From NCBI GenBank assembly GCA_963735045.1, contig CAVTIZ010000002.1, forward strand, positions 682,001-746,000: a stretch of 64,000 nucleotides of DNA. Direction: 5' to 3'. A program made the position numbers and the translations under genes. Shown here one piece after another: positions 9,006-17,537 of the stretch; position 1 is the first letter of the stretch, and each line of letters opens with the position of its first letter. Source of the stretch: Salsipaludibacter sp963735045. GTDB lineage: Bacteria; Actinomycetota; Nitriliruptoria; Nitriliruptorales; Nitriliruptoraceae. The notes below the pieces were generated by a model. It ran no database searches. It saw only the letters and a program-made list of their open reading frames with translations, and was not told the origin of the DNA.

Positions 9006-9928
9006 GCCTGCATCCCGACACCAGGCAGCCGACCGGCCAGGATGCCGTCGACCGCGTCGACGCCATGGTGCGACCTGAGAAGCCCACGGAGGTGTTCCGC
9101 TGGGTCGTGACCGCGGTCGTGCTGGCGTTGTTCGCCTGGGGGCTGACCGCCGACATCCGGTGGAACCGGCTGGTGGATGCCATCCCGGAGTTCATCAACA
9201 TCCTGTGGCTGATGTTCCGCGACCCCGACTGGTCGGCCCTGCCGGGGCTGGTGTCGGCGATGTGGGAATCGATCGCGATCGCGTGGCTTGGCACCGTGCT
9301 GGCCACCGTCGTCGCGGTGCCGATGGCGTTCCTGGCGGCCGAGAACCTGTCCCCGCGCCCCGTGGTGTTCCTGGTGCGCCAGGTGTTCAACGTGCTGCGC
9401 GCGGTCCCCGAGCTGATCCTGGCGGTGGCGTTCATCCCGGTGTTCGGGCTGTCTGCCCGGACCGGCGTCATGGCGATCGCGGTGGGCTCGGTCGGGACGC
9501 TCGGCAAGCTGTGCTACGAGATCATCGAGGGGTTGGACGGCGGCCCGCTGGAGGCCGCCGACGCCACGGGTGCCACCGGGGTGCAGCGCCTCCGCTGGGG
9601 CGTGCTGCCCCAGGTGATGCCAGAACTGGCCTCCTTCGCGATGTACCGGTTCGAGGTCAACATCCGCGCCTCGGCGGTCCTGGGCGTGGTCGGTGCCGGC
9701 GGCATCGGCACGCTGCTCAGCCAGTACATCACGTTCAAGGTGTGGGACCGCGCCGGCCTGGCACTGGTCGTGGTGATCGCCGCCACGATCCTGGTGGACC
9801 TGGCGTCCGGACGCATCCGCCGACGGATCGTCGCGGGTCCGGACGGCACCGGCACCCAGGCCGACATCGACCCCGACGCCCTGGCCGAGGCCACCGCCGA
9901 CGCCACCCGCGACCTGGGCGGCAACTGA
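9002..9928 (+). CDS. phnE: Phosphonate-type ABC transporter permease, second copy
   Basis: 308 residues. The GTG start is fixed by the four-base GTGA overlap with the upstream permease; an ATG about 20 codons in (MVRPEKPTEV) is an alternative. It has a cytoplasmic N-terminus, about six membrane helices and the EAA loop GGPLEAADATGATGV with RWGVLPQVMPE. It is homologous to but clearly diverged from the first permease. An Asp/Ala-rich cytoplasmic tail of about 30 residues ends the protein. Partner of phnD, phnC and the first phnE. Confidence 0.9.
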   Translation: MSLHPDTRQPTGQDAVDRVDAMVRPEKPTEVFRWVVTAVVLALFAWGLTADIRWNRLVDAIPEFINILWLMFRDPDWSALPGLVSAMWESIAIAWLGTVLATVVAVPMAFLAAENLSPRPVVFLVRQVFNVLRAVPELILAVAFIPVFGLSARTGVMAIAVGSVGTLGKLCYEIIEGLDGGPLEAADATGATGVQRLRWGVLPQVMPELASFAMYRFEVNIRASAVLGVVGAGGIGTLLSQYITFKVWDRAGLALVVVIAATILVDLASGRIRRRIVAGPDGTGTQADIDPDALAEATADATRDLGGN

Positions 9929-9956
9929 CCCCCGCCGCGGCCCTCCCGGGAGCAGC

Positions 9957-11045
9957 ATGACCTTCCAACGAACACTCGACACGGGCACCCCGACACGGCT
10001 GCCGCCGTCCGATGCGGCCACCGAGCCGCGTGGGGAGATGACGGCACGGCGACGGGCCGACCGGATCGCGCACGAACGTCGGTGGCTGTCGCCGGCGGCG
10101 ACCTTCTCCGATGCGTCACGTGGCCGGGAACGACCAGAGGAGGACCACGACTGGCGCACGCCGTTCGAGCGCGATCGCGACCGGATCCTGCACTCCAAGG
10201 CGTTCCGCCGGCTCAAGCACAAGACCCAGGTGTTCCTCAACCCCGAGGGCGACCACTTCGTCACCCGCATGACCCACACGCTCAACGTCGCCCAGGTGGG
10301 GCGTGCCATCGCGGTCGGACTCGGCCTCAACGAGCCGCTGGCCGAGGCGATCTGCCTCGGCCACGACCTCGGCCACTCCCCGTTCGGCCACACCGGCGAG
10401 GAGGCGTTGTCGCCCTACATGGTGACCCTCGGTGCGCCCCTGGGGGAGTGGCAGCACGCCGTCCAGTCCCTGCGCATCGTGGACAAGCTCGAGCCCCTCA
10501 ACCTGACCTTCGAGGTCCGCGACGGCATCCGGGGTTCGTCGTGGCGCAACGACCCCCCGCCCGACACGGCCGAGGGCATGGTCTGTCGGTTCGCCGACCG
10601 CATCGCCTACCTCGCCCACGACGCCGAGGACGCGATGCGTGCCGGGGTGCTGGCCGCGGACATGGTCCCCGACCACGTGCTTGAGCTGTTCGGGCCACCC
10701 GAGGCCTGGATCGAGACCATGGTGACCGACGTGGTCACCGCGTCGGCCGAGGCCGACGAGGTCACGATGCACCCGGCCCACCTGCAGGCCTTCCACGACC
10801 TTCGGGCGTTCATGTTCGCCGACGTCTACCTGCGCGACGAGTCGCGCGACCACAACGGGAAGGCGATCCGGCTGATCCGCTCGCTGGTCGACCACTTCGC
10901 CGAGCACCCGGGCGAGATCCCGCCCGGCTACGCCAGCGACCGTGACCACCCGCTGCAGCAGGCCGTGGACTACGTGGCCGGGATGTCCGACAGCTACGCC
11001 CTGCGGGTCCACGACTCGCTGTTCCGCCCTCGCGGCCTCTACTGA
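9957..11045 (+). CDS. dgt: Deoxyguanosinetriphosphate triphosphohydrolase-like HD-domain protein
   Basis: 362 residues. HD-superfamily dNTPase: conserved KAFRRLKHKTQVF and THTLNVAQVGR near residues 80-120, then the metal-binding HDLGHSPFGHTGEEAL. Family members hydrolyse dNTPs to deoxynucleoside and triphosphate and help control nucleotide pools. The start ATG has GGGAG immediately upstream. It begins 28 bp after the second phnE, so it may be cotranscribed with the importer, though a metabolic link is not obvious. Actinobacterial Dgt-like proteins are often of the type 2 subfamily with broader specificity, so the dGTP preference in the name is by family only. Confidence 0.88.
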   Translation: MTFQRTLDTGTPTRLPPSDAATEPRGEMTARRRADRIAHERRWLSPAATFSDASRGRERPEEDHDWRTPFERDRDRILHSKAFRRLKHKTQVFLNPEGDHFVTRMTHTLNVAQVGRAIAVGLGLNEPLAEAICLGHDLGHSPFGHTGEEALSPYMVTLGAPLGEWQHAVQSLRIVDKLEPLNLTFEVRDGIRGSSWRNDPPPDTAEGMVCRFADRIAYLAHDAEDAMRAGVLAADMVPDHVLELFGPPEAWIETMVTDVVTASAEADEVTMHPAHLQAFHDLRAFMFADVYLRDESRDHNGKAIRLIRSLVDHFAEHPGEIPPGYASDRDHPLQQAVDYVAGMSDSYALRVHDSLFRPRGLY

Positions 11046-11075
11046 CGAGTTCGGTCCGGGCCGCCGTCCGCTGAC

Positions 11076-11105
11076 TTGGAGTGATCGCTACAGATTCGAT
11101 ACGAT
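11076..11105 (+). promoter_or_regulatory. Candidate promoter of etfBA (TTGGAG-18-TACGAT)
   Basis: TTGGAG at 11076-11081 and TACGAT at 11100-11105 are separated by 18 nt in a stretch noticeably AT-richer than its surroundings. They lie about 150 nt before the etfB start, implying a long 5' leader. Confidence 0.45.
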
Positions 11106-11258
11106 GTCCGGTGCCCGCTACCGTGCGGGCTCCGTCGTCCCGGGTCGGCCCACGCGATCCGGACCGCCCCCGGTCGACGTCGCACCCCCTCGAGCCGTTC
11201 GCATCGTCGAGCCGCTGGATCCGCCCAGCCGCTCGCTGCGAACAGAAGGATCCCGACC

Positions 11259-12044
11259 ATGAAGGTCATCGTTCCCGTCAAACGCGTGCCCGACACCGCT
11301 GGCGAGAAGGTCATCGACGACACGACCAACACCCTGGATCGTGATGCCGGCGAGACCGTCCTGTGCCCGGTCAACGAGTTCGCCATCGAGGAGGCCGTCA
11401 AGCTCAAGGAGTCGACCGGCGCCGAGGTGACCGTGCTGCTGATCGGACCGGAGGAGGCGCAGTCGACGATCCGCAAGGCGTTGTCCTACGGGCTGGACGG
11501 GGCCATCCAGGTCACCGACGACGCCGTGGCCGGGTCCGACGCACTGGGCACCGCCCGGATCCTCGCCGCGGCGCTTGCCGACACCGACTTCGACCTGGTG
11601 ATCTTCGGCAACCAGTCGACCGACGCCCGCACCTCGCTGGTGCCGGCGGCGGTCGCCGAACTGCTCGGGCTGCCGTCCCTGACCTACGCCCGCTTCCTGG
11701 AGGTCGACGGCGAGGCGATCACCGTCCACCGGGAGAACGAGGAGGGCTGGGACGTCGTCGAGTCGACCCTGCCCGCCGTGGTGTCGGTCGTCGAGGCCAT
11801 CAACGAGCCCCGCTACCCCAACTTCAAGGGGATCATGGCCGCCAAGTCCAAGCCGTTGGAGGTCCGGTCGCTGGCCGACCTGGGCGTGGACGCCGACGCG
11901 GTCGGGGCCGGCGACGCCGCGGCCACGATGTATGCGTTCACGCCGCGCCCGCCCAAGGCCGCCGGGACCATCGTCGACGACGACGGTTCCGGGTCCGCCG
12001 CGGCCGACCTGGCGGACTGGATGGAGGAGCAGAAGTTCATCTGA
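11259..12044 (+). CDS. etfB: Electron transfer flavoprotein subunit beta
   Basis: 261 residues, normal EtfB length. Starts MKVIVPVKRVPD, the typical N-terminus, with AGAAGGA as ribosome site. It contains NEFAIEEAVKLKE and the KALSYGLDGAIQV region conserved in the AMP-binding beta subunit. With EtfA it forms a soluble heterodimer carrying electrons from acyl-CoA and related dehydrogenases toward the quinone pool. etfA follows after 55 bp. The presence of crotonyl-CoA carboxylase/reductase at 45 kb suggests active acyl-CoA metabolism in this organism. Confidence 0.95.
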   Translation: MKVIVPVKRVPDTAGEKVIDDTTNTLDRDAGETVLCPVNEFAIEEAVKLKESTGAEVTVLLIGPEEAQSTIRKALSYGLDGAIQVTDDAVAGSDALGTARILAAALADTDFDLVIFGNQSTDARTSLVPAAVAELLGLPSLTYARFLEVDGEAITVHRENEEGWDVVESTLPAVVSVVEAINEPRYPNFKGIMAAKSKPLEVRSLADLGVDADAVGAGDAAATMYAFTPRPPKAAGTIVDDDGSGSAAADLADWMEEQKFI

Positions 12045-12099
12045 GGCCCCGCGCCCGACGAACCTGCGCCACCCGAGCACGAGCGAAGAGGACACCGAC

Positions 12100-13083
12100 A
12101 TGTCGAACATCCTGGTCCTGATCGACCACACCGAGGGCACCCCGCGCAAGGTCAGCCTGCAGATGCTGACCGCGGCCCGCCGCCTCGCCGCCGACACCGG
12201 CGACGCCGTCGCCGCCGTGTGGCTGGGCGAGGACGCCGACGACGCCGAGGAGGTCCTGGGTGCCAACGGCGTCGAGACCCTGTACTGGTGGGACGACGCC
12301 GACGCCCGCGGCTACGTCACGCTGCCCCAGGTCGAGGCCCTGGAGGTCCTGCTCGACGACCACGACGTGCGGGCGATCCTGTTCGCGTCGAACAACCACA
12401 CCAAGGACGTCGCGGCGCGCCTCGCCATCCGCCGGGACGGGGGCGTCGTCACCGACGTCACCGACCTCGCGGTGGAGGACGGCGCCATCGTGGCCACCAA
12501 GGAGGTCTTCGGTGGCGCCACGATCACCCACTCGCGCGTGGCGGAGGGCAAGCTGGCCCTGTTCGGGGTCTCGGCCAACGCCTTCCCGGTCGAGGAGACC
12601 GGGGGCGACGTCCCCGAGGTGGTCGAGTTCGACGTCGAGCTGTCCGAGGCCGCCACGGCCGCCACGGTGGTGTCGGTCGAGAAGCAGGCCTCGGCGGACC
12701 GTCCCGACATCGGTGAGGCCGCGATCGTGGTCGCCGGTGGCCGCGGGCTGGGCAACGAGGACGGCTTCGAACTGATGGAGGAGCTGGCCGACGCCCTGGG
12801 CGCCGGCGTGGGCGCCTCGCGGGCCGCCACCGACGCCGGGTGGTACCCGCACCGCTACCAGATCGGCCAGACCGGCCGCACGATCTCGCCGCTGCTCTAC
12901 ATCGGCTCGGGCATCTCCGGCGCGATCCAGCACCGTGCCGGCATGCAGACGTCGCAGAACATCGTTGCGATCAACAAGGACGGCGAGGCCCCGATCTTCC
13001 AGATCGCGGACTTCGGCGTCGTCGGTGACCTCTACGACGTCGTCCCCGCCCTGGTCGAGGAGCTGCGCGACCGGGCCGAGTAG
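12100..13083 (+). CDS. etfA: Electron transfer flavoprotein subunit alpha
   Basis: 327 residues. The C-terminal FAD-binding domain is unmistakable: AIVVAGGRGLGN, DAGWYPHRYQIGQTG, LYIGSGISGAIQHRAGM and IVAINKDGEAPIFQIADFG. The N-terminal domain begins MSNILVLIDHTEG, so the frame open upstream of ATG 12100 is not used; GAAGAGGA provides the ribosome site. Forms the FAD-bearing heterodimer with EtfB from the same operon. No Etf-quinone oxidoreductase is encoded next to it. Confidence 0.95.
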   Translation: MSNILVLIDHTEGTPRKVSLQMLTAARRLAADTGDAVAAVWLGEDADDAEEVLGANGVETLYWWDDADARGYVTLPQVEALEVLLDDHDVRAILFASNNHTKDVAARLAIRRDGGVVTDVTDLAVEDGAIVATKEVFGGATITHSRVAEGKLALFGVSANAFPVEETGGDVPEVVEFDVELSEAATAATVVSVEKQASADRPDIGEAAIVVAGGRGLGNEDGFELMEELADALGAGVGASRAATDAGWYPHRYQIGQTGRTISPLLYIGSGISGAIQHRAGMQTSQNIVAINKDGEAPIFQIADFGVVGDLYDVVPALVEELRDRAE

Positions 13084-13146
13084 GCACTCTCGGACGGAGA
13101 CGGTCGCGGGGCACGGTCGCGGGATGCCGTGTGGGAGGGCTGCCGG

Positions 13147-13518
13147 TCAGGCCAGCGCGGTCGCGACCAGCCCCACCACGAAGCCACCGAACGCGACCAT
13201 GGTCAGCCACCACTCGCGTCGGCCCCACGGTCCCAGGTCGCGCAGACGGCCGTAGCGGCGGTCGTCGCCCTCCAGGGCGCGTGCCAGCACCCGGATGCGG
13301 GCGATCGCGGCCAGGCATGACGCGTTGACCCCGAAGGCGGCGGTCGCCACCCAGGCCAGGCCACCGGTCTGCACGGCGCCCTGGGCGGTCAGCACCGTCC
13401 CGGCCGCCATCACCAGGGCGCCCAGGAACGTGGCGACGTGGACCTGCCACCATGGCGGGACCACGCCGGTGGTGGGTTCGTCGGGCTCGTCGGCGAGCAG
13501 TTCCCAGTCGGCCTTCAC
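13147..13518 (-). CDS. Small membrane protein downstream of pdxH
   Basis: 123 residues from a GTG 13 bp after the pdxH stop; the start is chosen because upstream codons in this frame lie inside pdxH. About three hydrophobic helices: VATFLGALVMAAGTVL, GLAWVATAAFGVNASC and WLTMVAFGGFVVGLV. An Arg-rich cytoplasmic loop (ALEGDDRRYGRLRD) separates the second and third. No family is recognised. It is last in the apparent gpgS-folP-pdxH unit and convergent with etfA. Confidence 0.55.
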   Translation of the reverse strand: MKADWELLADEPDEPTTGVVPPWWQVHVATFLGALVMAAGTVLTAQGAVQTGGLAWVATAAFGVNASCLAAIARIRVLARALEGDDRRYGRLRDLGPWGRREWWLTMVAFGGFVVGLVATALA

Positions 13519-13531
13519 GGGTGGCGGCCGT

Positions 13532-14149
13532 TCATGGCGCCAACCGCCGCACGTCCCAACCGTCCCGGTCGTCGCGACGGTGGTACACCAGCCGGTCGTG
13601 CATGCGGAACCGTCGCCCCAACCAGAACTCGACCGTGTGCGGGTGCACGCGGATGCCACCCCAGCGGTCCGGGCGGGGGATGGTGGTGCCCTCGGGATAC
13701 TGCTCGGACAACTCGGCCCAGCGCTGCTCGAGTTCGTCGCGCGTGATCGACGCCGACTGGGGTGACGCGATCGCGGCCAGGCGCGAGCCGTGGGGGCGGC
13801 TGTCCCAGTAGGCGTCGGACTCGGCCCGGGTGGCGGGCTCGGTGGTGCCCTCGAACCGGACCGAGCGGTGCAGCGGCGTCCAGACCGCGGTCACGGCGAC
13901 GGCCGGGTTGTCGGCCAGTTCACGACCCTTCCGGCTGGTGCGGTTGGTGAAGAAGACCAGCCCGTGCTCGTCGACCACGCGGATCAGCACGGCGCGCGCG
14001 GACGGGATCCCGTCGGGGGTCGCGGTCGCCACGACCGCCGCATCCGGGTCGGTGAGGTCGGCGTCACGCGCCTCGTCGACCCAGGCGGCGTAGGCCGCCA
14101 TCGGGTCGTCGCCCAGGTCGTCGCGGGTCAGCTTCGGCAGGTCACTCAT
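13532..14149 (-). CDS. pdxH: Pyridoxamine 5'-phosphate oxidase
   Basis: 205 residues, the usual PdxH size. FMN-dependent enzyme oxidising pyridoxamine/pyridoxine 5'-phosphate to pyridoxal 5'-phosphate. Conserved features are RAVLIRVVDEHGLVFFTNRTSRKG (FMN binding; positions about 50-75), VRFEGTTEP, SRLAAIASPQS and the C-terminal RPDRWGGIRVHPHTVEFW signature. The ATG overlaps the folP stop (ATGA), so translation is coupled. PLP supply next to a folate-type gene is a plausible one-carbon link but is inference. Confidence 0.92.
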   Translation of the reverse strand: MSDLPKLTRDDLGDDPMAAYAAWVDEARDADLTDPDAAVVATATPDGIPSARAVLIRVVDEHGLVFFTNRTSRKGRELADNPAVAVTAVWTPLHRSVRFEGTTEPATRAESDAYWDSRPHGSRLAAIASPQSASITRDELEQRWAELSEQYPEGTTIPRPDRWGGIRVHPHTVEFWLGRRFRMHDRLVYHRRDDRDGWDVRRLAP

Positions 14150-15084
14150 GGCGCCAACCTATCCCCCGACGATCCGGCGCCCGGTGGGGGCGAGGAGGCC
14201 GGGCCGCCGGCCGGACGCTGCTCGCGGTACAGGGCCGGGTCCAGCAGGGCGCGGTCGTCGAGCTGGGTGGTCCCGGCCAGCAGGGCGCGCATGGCCAGGT
14301 AGTCGGCCGCCCCGGCCACGTCGTGGACCCGCAGCAGGGTCCGGGGGCGGTCGGCGAACCAGTCCACGACCGCCAGGGTGGCGGGATCGCGTGCGGCCGG
14401 GGGGCGGCCCGTCGCCACACCCAGGACGTCCTTGCGCGAGATCGCCCACAACTGCGGTTGGTCCAGGGCCGCCGCCAGCCGGTCCACCTCGCGCAGCACG
14501 TCCAGGGTCTGTCGCGGGGTCTTGGACAGGTCCACGCCGGGGTCGAGCAGGACCCGGTCGGGCGACAACCCGAGGGCCTCGAGGCGGACCAGTTGGTCGG
14601 TGAAGAAGGCCACGACGTCGCCGGTGACGTCGTCGTAGCGGGTGGGCTCGGTCAGGCGCTGCTTGGGTCGCCCGCGGTTGTGGGTCAGCACGTACCAGGC
14701 GTCGTGGTCGGCCACGAGCTCGACCACCTCGGGGTGTTCGACCCCGGAGTAGTCGTTGAGCACGTGGGCCCCCGCGGCCAGCACGGCCTCGGCCACGACC
14801 GGCTTGTAGGTGTCGACGCTGACCGTCACGCCCTCCGCGGCCAGGGCGGCCACCAGCGGCACGAGCCCTGCGACCTCGTCGGCCGGGTCGACCACCGGCA
14901 GGTGGGTGGCGGCCGACTGGGCGCCCAGGTCCACCACGTCCGCGCCGTCGGCCACCAGGGCGCGGGACACCGCCAGGCGTTCGTCGCCGTCGGCGGCCCC
15001 CGCACGGGGGTCCGAGAACGAGTCCGGGTTCACGTTGACGATGCCCATCAGGGTGGCACCGGAGTCGGACAACCAGGAGGGCAT
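14146..15084 (-). CDS. folP: Dihydropteroate synthase-like protein (FolP2 type)
   Basis: 312 residues. DHPS signature one is seen as GIVNVNPDSFSDP near the N-terminus, with later LLDPGVDLSKTP and ISRKDVLG. The central pterin-binding stretch is divergent (HVLNDYSGVEH, LTHNRGRPKQ) from classical DHPS. Its position directly after gpgS mirrors mycobacterial folP2-gpgS, where FolP2 is a DHPS-like protein reported to lack normal DHPS activity, so true synthase function is doubtful. ATG 15084 has GAAGGT upstream. A Pro/Gly/Ser-rich C-terminal tail extends beyond the TIM barrel. Confidence 0.8.
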   Translation of the reverse strand: MPSWLSDSGATLMGIVNVNPDSFSDPRAGAADGDERLAVSRALVADGADVVDLGAQSAATHLPVVDPADEVAGLVPLVAALAAEGVTVSVDTYKPVVAEAVLAAGAHVLNDYSGVEHPEVVELVADHDAWYVLTHNRGRPKQRLTEPTRYDDVTGDVVAFFTDQLVRLEALGLSPDRVLLDPGVDLSKTPRQTLDVLREVDRLAAALDQPQLWAISRKDVLGVATGRPPAARDPATLAVVDWFADRPRTLLRVHDVAGAADYLAMRALLAGTTQLDDRALLDPALYREQRPAGGPASSPPPGAGSSGDRLAP

Positions 15085-15128
15085 CGCGGGACCTTCGGTC
15101 GGCGGTCGGGGTCGAGGGGGCACGGCCG

Positions 15129-15982
15129 TCACGGCGTGCCGTGGCGGGACGCCCACGCCCGACGGGCCGGTCGCACCACCAGGGGGCCGTCCGGTCCGGC
15201 ACACGGCAGTCGGGCCGACACGGCGTCGTCCGGGTCGTCGGCCGGCGCCGTCGAGGTGGCCCGCCGGCCCAGGATGGTCGCGGCCACGTCGTGGGCCATG
15301 GGCACCAGCGACGCGTCCGACTTCGAACGGTGGGTCAGCGACCCCACGTCCACGCTGGCGATCGCCTCGGTGCCGTAGGTCGCGGCGACGTCCAGCACGA
15401 GCCCGACGTCCAGCCCGTAGCGGGTGACCACCGGAAGCTGTTGGAGGACCTCGCGTCGGATCGCGAACTGGCCCGACAACGGCTCGGGCACGGCCGCGAC
15501 CGATGGCACGAGGAGGGCGAGCAACGGCTGGGCGACGAAGGTGGTGATACGTCCCGACACGGGCCGGGGGGCGCCGTCGGTGAACTGCAGCCGTGTGAAG
15601 CGTCCCTTGGCCAGGGCGATCCCGGCGCCTGGACCGCCGTGGCGAGGGCGTCGAGGTCGTCGGGTCCGACACCGCGCACGTCGGCGTCGCGAAACACCAG
15701 CACGTCGGTGTCCAGGTCCGCGACGCGCCACACCGAGTCGCCCTTGCCCAGCACCGGCGCGCCGGGCGGACGGTCGGCGGCGGCCAGGACCTCCAGGCCG
15801 GCGGCGCGGGCCGCATCCGGGGTTCCGTCGGTCGACCCGCCGTCGACGACCACCACGCGGTCGACCACCGTGGCGGCCCGGTGCGCCAGCGCGGCCAGTC
15901 CCGGCACCGCGTCGACCTCGTCCAGCGCGGGCAGCACCAGGGTCCGGTGCACCCGGTCCCGCGACCACGCCGGCAGGGCCAC
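15129..15982 (-). pseudogene. gpgS: Glucosyl-3-phosphoglycerate synthase gene with apparent -1 frameshift
   Basis: The first half (from GTG 15982, 29 bp after the hydrolase stop) encodes LVLPALDE, VVVVDGGSTDGT, GKGDSVWR and VLVFRDADV, the GT-A donor and metal-binding motifs of GpgS. After about 15630 homology switches to another frame: ALAKGRFTRLQF, then EPLSGQFAIRRE and TRYGLDVGL, ending at TGA 15131-15129. Adding one base at about 15624-15632 joins the halves perfectly. GpgS starts glucosylglycerate and methylglucose-lipopolysaccharide synthesis. No slippery heptamer is present, so this is either a recent mutation or a sequence error. The folP neighbour supports the identity. Confidence 0.75.
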
Positions 15983-16011
15983 CGGCGTGGTCGCGGGATC
16001 GACGGGCGGGT

Positions 16012-16782
16012 TCAGGTCAGGAACTCCAGCACGGAGGCCGCGATGCGGCCCGGGTCCTCGACCGGCGACCAGTGGGCCACGTCGGGCATCACCTCGACCC
16101 GGCTGACCGGGATCGAGCGGTGCAGCTCCTCGGCCATCGCCAGCGGGGTCGAGCGATCGTGGGCGCCCGTCATGATCAGCGTGGGCTGGCCCAGTTCGTC
16201 GCGCCGGATCGCCGGGGCCTCGGCCAGCGCCCGGGTGGACTTGGCGTACGACGACGCGTCGTTGCGCAGGAACACCTCGCGCAGCAGGCCGGTGGCGCCA
16301 GCCTGCAGGGCATGGGTCTGGGGGCTGACGGCCCCCGCCAGCCAGGCGTCGACCAGCGGTTCCAGTCCGTCGGCCTCGACCGCCTCGGCACGGGCGCGGT
16401 AGGCATCGGACGTGGCCGGCTCGAACTGGCTGATCGCGCCGACCAGCACCAGGTGGGTGACCAGGTCCGGGCGGGAGTGGGCCAGCTGCTGGGCCACCAA
16501 CGACCCCATCGAGTGGCCGACGACCGTGACCGCCGGCAGCTCGAGGTGGCGCATCAACTGTTCGACGTCGGAGGCGAAGCCCTCGATCGAGAAGCGTCCC
16601 GACCCGTCGCTGCGACCGTGACCACGCAGGTCCACGGCGATGCAGTGGTGGTGCTGCACCATCGCGGCCATCACGCCGTGCCAGATGTTGGCCGTGCCCC
16701 CCAGTCCGTGCAGGAAGACCACGGGCGGTCCCTCGCCCTCGCTGCGGTAGTGCAGGGTGGCGTCGTTGACGGAGGCAAACAT
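16012..16782 (-). CDS. Alpha/beta hydrolase
   Basis: 256 residues. Classical alpha/beta hydrolase fold: oxyanion-hole motif FLHGLGG (about 24-30), nucleophile elbow GHSMGS (serine near 94), acid residue in GAHDRSTP and catalytic histidine in DVAHWSPVEDP near the C-terminus. Closest in style to 3-oxoadipate enol-lactonase/haloperoxidase-like hydrolases, but the substrate is not determined. ATG 16782 is taken because homology begins there; codons upstream are low-complexity. It lies 29 bp ahead of gpgS on the same strand. Confidence 0.8.
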   Translation of the reverse strand: MFASVNDATLHYRSEGEGPPVVFLHGLGGTANIWHGVMAAMVQHHHCIAVDLRGHGRSDGSGRFSIEGFASDVEQLMRHLELPAVTVVGHSMGSLVAQQLAHSRPDLVTHLVLVGAISQFEPATSDAYRARAEAVEADGLEPLVDAWLAGAVSPQTHALQAGATGLLREVFLRNDASSYAKSTRALAEAPAIRRDELGQPTLIMTGAHDRSTPLAMAEELHRSIPVSRVEVMPDVAHWSPVEDPGRIAASVLEFLT

Positions 16783-16934
16783 GGCGGCTCGCTGGATCGA
16801 GGTGGGTCGGATGGCCGGGGGCGGGTCGTCGCAGAGCGACGCCGTCGTCGAGGAGGACGTCGGTCGCGGGATGCCGCGCCGGTCCGGCAGTGGCGCCGAG
16901 GGTAGCCCCGAGCGGCCCCCGGCCCCGGGCCCGA

Positions 16935-17012
16935 CGCGTGGGCCAGGGCGTGGTCGGGGGGTGGGTCGGGGGCGTGAGGTCGGGCGTTGGTCGGGGCGTG
17001 GGTCGGGTCCGT
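16935..17012. repeat. G-rich imperfect repeat in a divergent promoter region
   Basis: Irregular repeats of gtgggtcgggg-like units with many GGG runs on the plus strand, between the divergent hydrolase and SRPBCC genes. Potential G-quadruplex former. No coding potential is supported here. Confidence 0.5.
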
Positions 17013-17020
17013 GGCCGGCA

Positions 17021-17026
17021 TACGAT
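17021..17026 (+). promoter_or_regulatory. Candidate -10 element (TACGAT) for the SRPBCC gene
   Basis: TACGAT lies 43 nt before the ATG at 17070, immediately after the G-rich tract. The same hexamer is in the etfB candidate promoter. Confidence 0.4.
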
Positions 17027-17069
17027 GGTCGGTCCTCGTCCCCGGTCCGTTCCGTCGCCAGGAGCCGCA

Positions 17070-17537
17070 ATGCGCCTCGAGGTCGATCGCCACGTCGCGG
17101 CCCCCGTGGACGTCGTGTGGGACGTGCTCGTGGACTGGGAGCGCCAGTCCGAGTGGATGCTGGACGCCAAGCAGGTGGACGTCGTCACCCCCCACCGCGA
17201 GGGCCACGGGGTCACCATCCACGTCCCGACGTCGCTGTTGGGCCTGCCGGTGCTCGACGTCATGCGGATCACGGGCTGGGACCCGCCCCACCGGCTCGAG
17301 GCCACCCACCTGGGCCGGGTGATCCGCGGTGTCGGCGCCTTCGAACTCGCCCCGGACGGCCCCGGGACGCGCCTGGTGTGGTGGGAGGAGATCGAGGCCC
17401 CGTTGGGCTCGCTCGGGGAGGCCGGCGCACGCGTCGCCCTGCCCGTGATCCGTCGCATCTTCGCCACCAGCCTGCGTCGCCTCGCCGCGGTCGCCGAGGA
17501 CACGGCGGGCCGGTCCGGCGACGGTGGGGTGGCATGA
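17070..17537 (+). CDS. SRPBCC-family protein (polyketide cyclase/START-like)
   Basis: 155 residues. The N-terminus has the typical first strand and helix of the SRPBCC fold (MRLEVDRHVAAPVDVVWDVLVDWERQSEW), then GVGAFELAP and TRLVWWEEIEAPLG. The fold binds hydrophobic ligands in a central cavity; no specific ligand can be inferred. ATG 17070 is preceded by AGGAG, and a longer open frame upstream runs through the G-rich tract and is not credible. The stop overlaps the start of the following lipoprotein gene (ATGA). Confidence 0.75.
   Translation: MRLEVDRHVAAPVDVVWDVLVDWERQSEWMLDAKQVDVVTPHREGHGVTIHVPTSLLGLPVLDVMRITGWDPPHRLEATHLGRVIRGVGAFELAPDGPGTRLVWWEEIEAPLGSLGEAGARVALPVIRRIFATSLRRLAAVAEDTAGRSGDGGVA

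Noticed and set aside
13084..13146. Terminator between etfA and the convergent small membrane gene
   Set aside because: Only a direct repeat (acggtcgcggg twice) is present, not a stable inverted repeat.
15600..15660. Programmed ribosomal frameshift in gpgS
   Set aside because: No slippery heptamer or stimulatory pseudoknot seen, and GpgS is normally a single frame.
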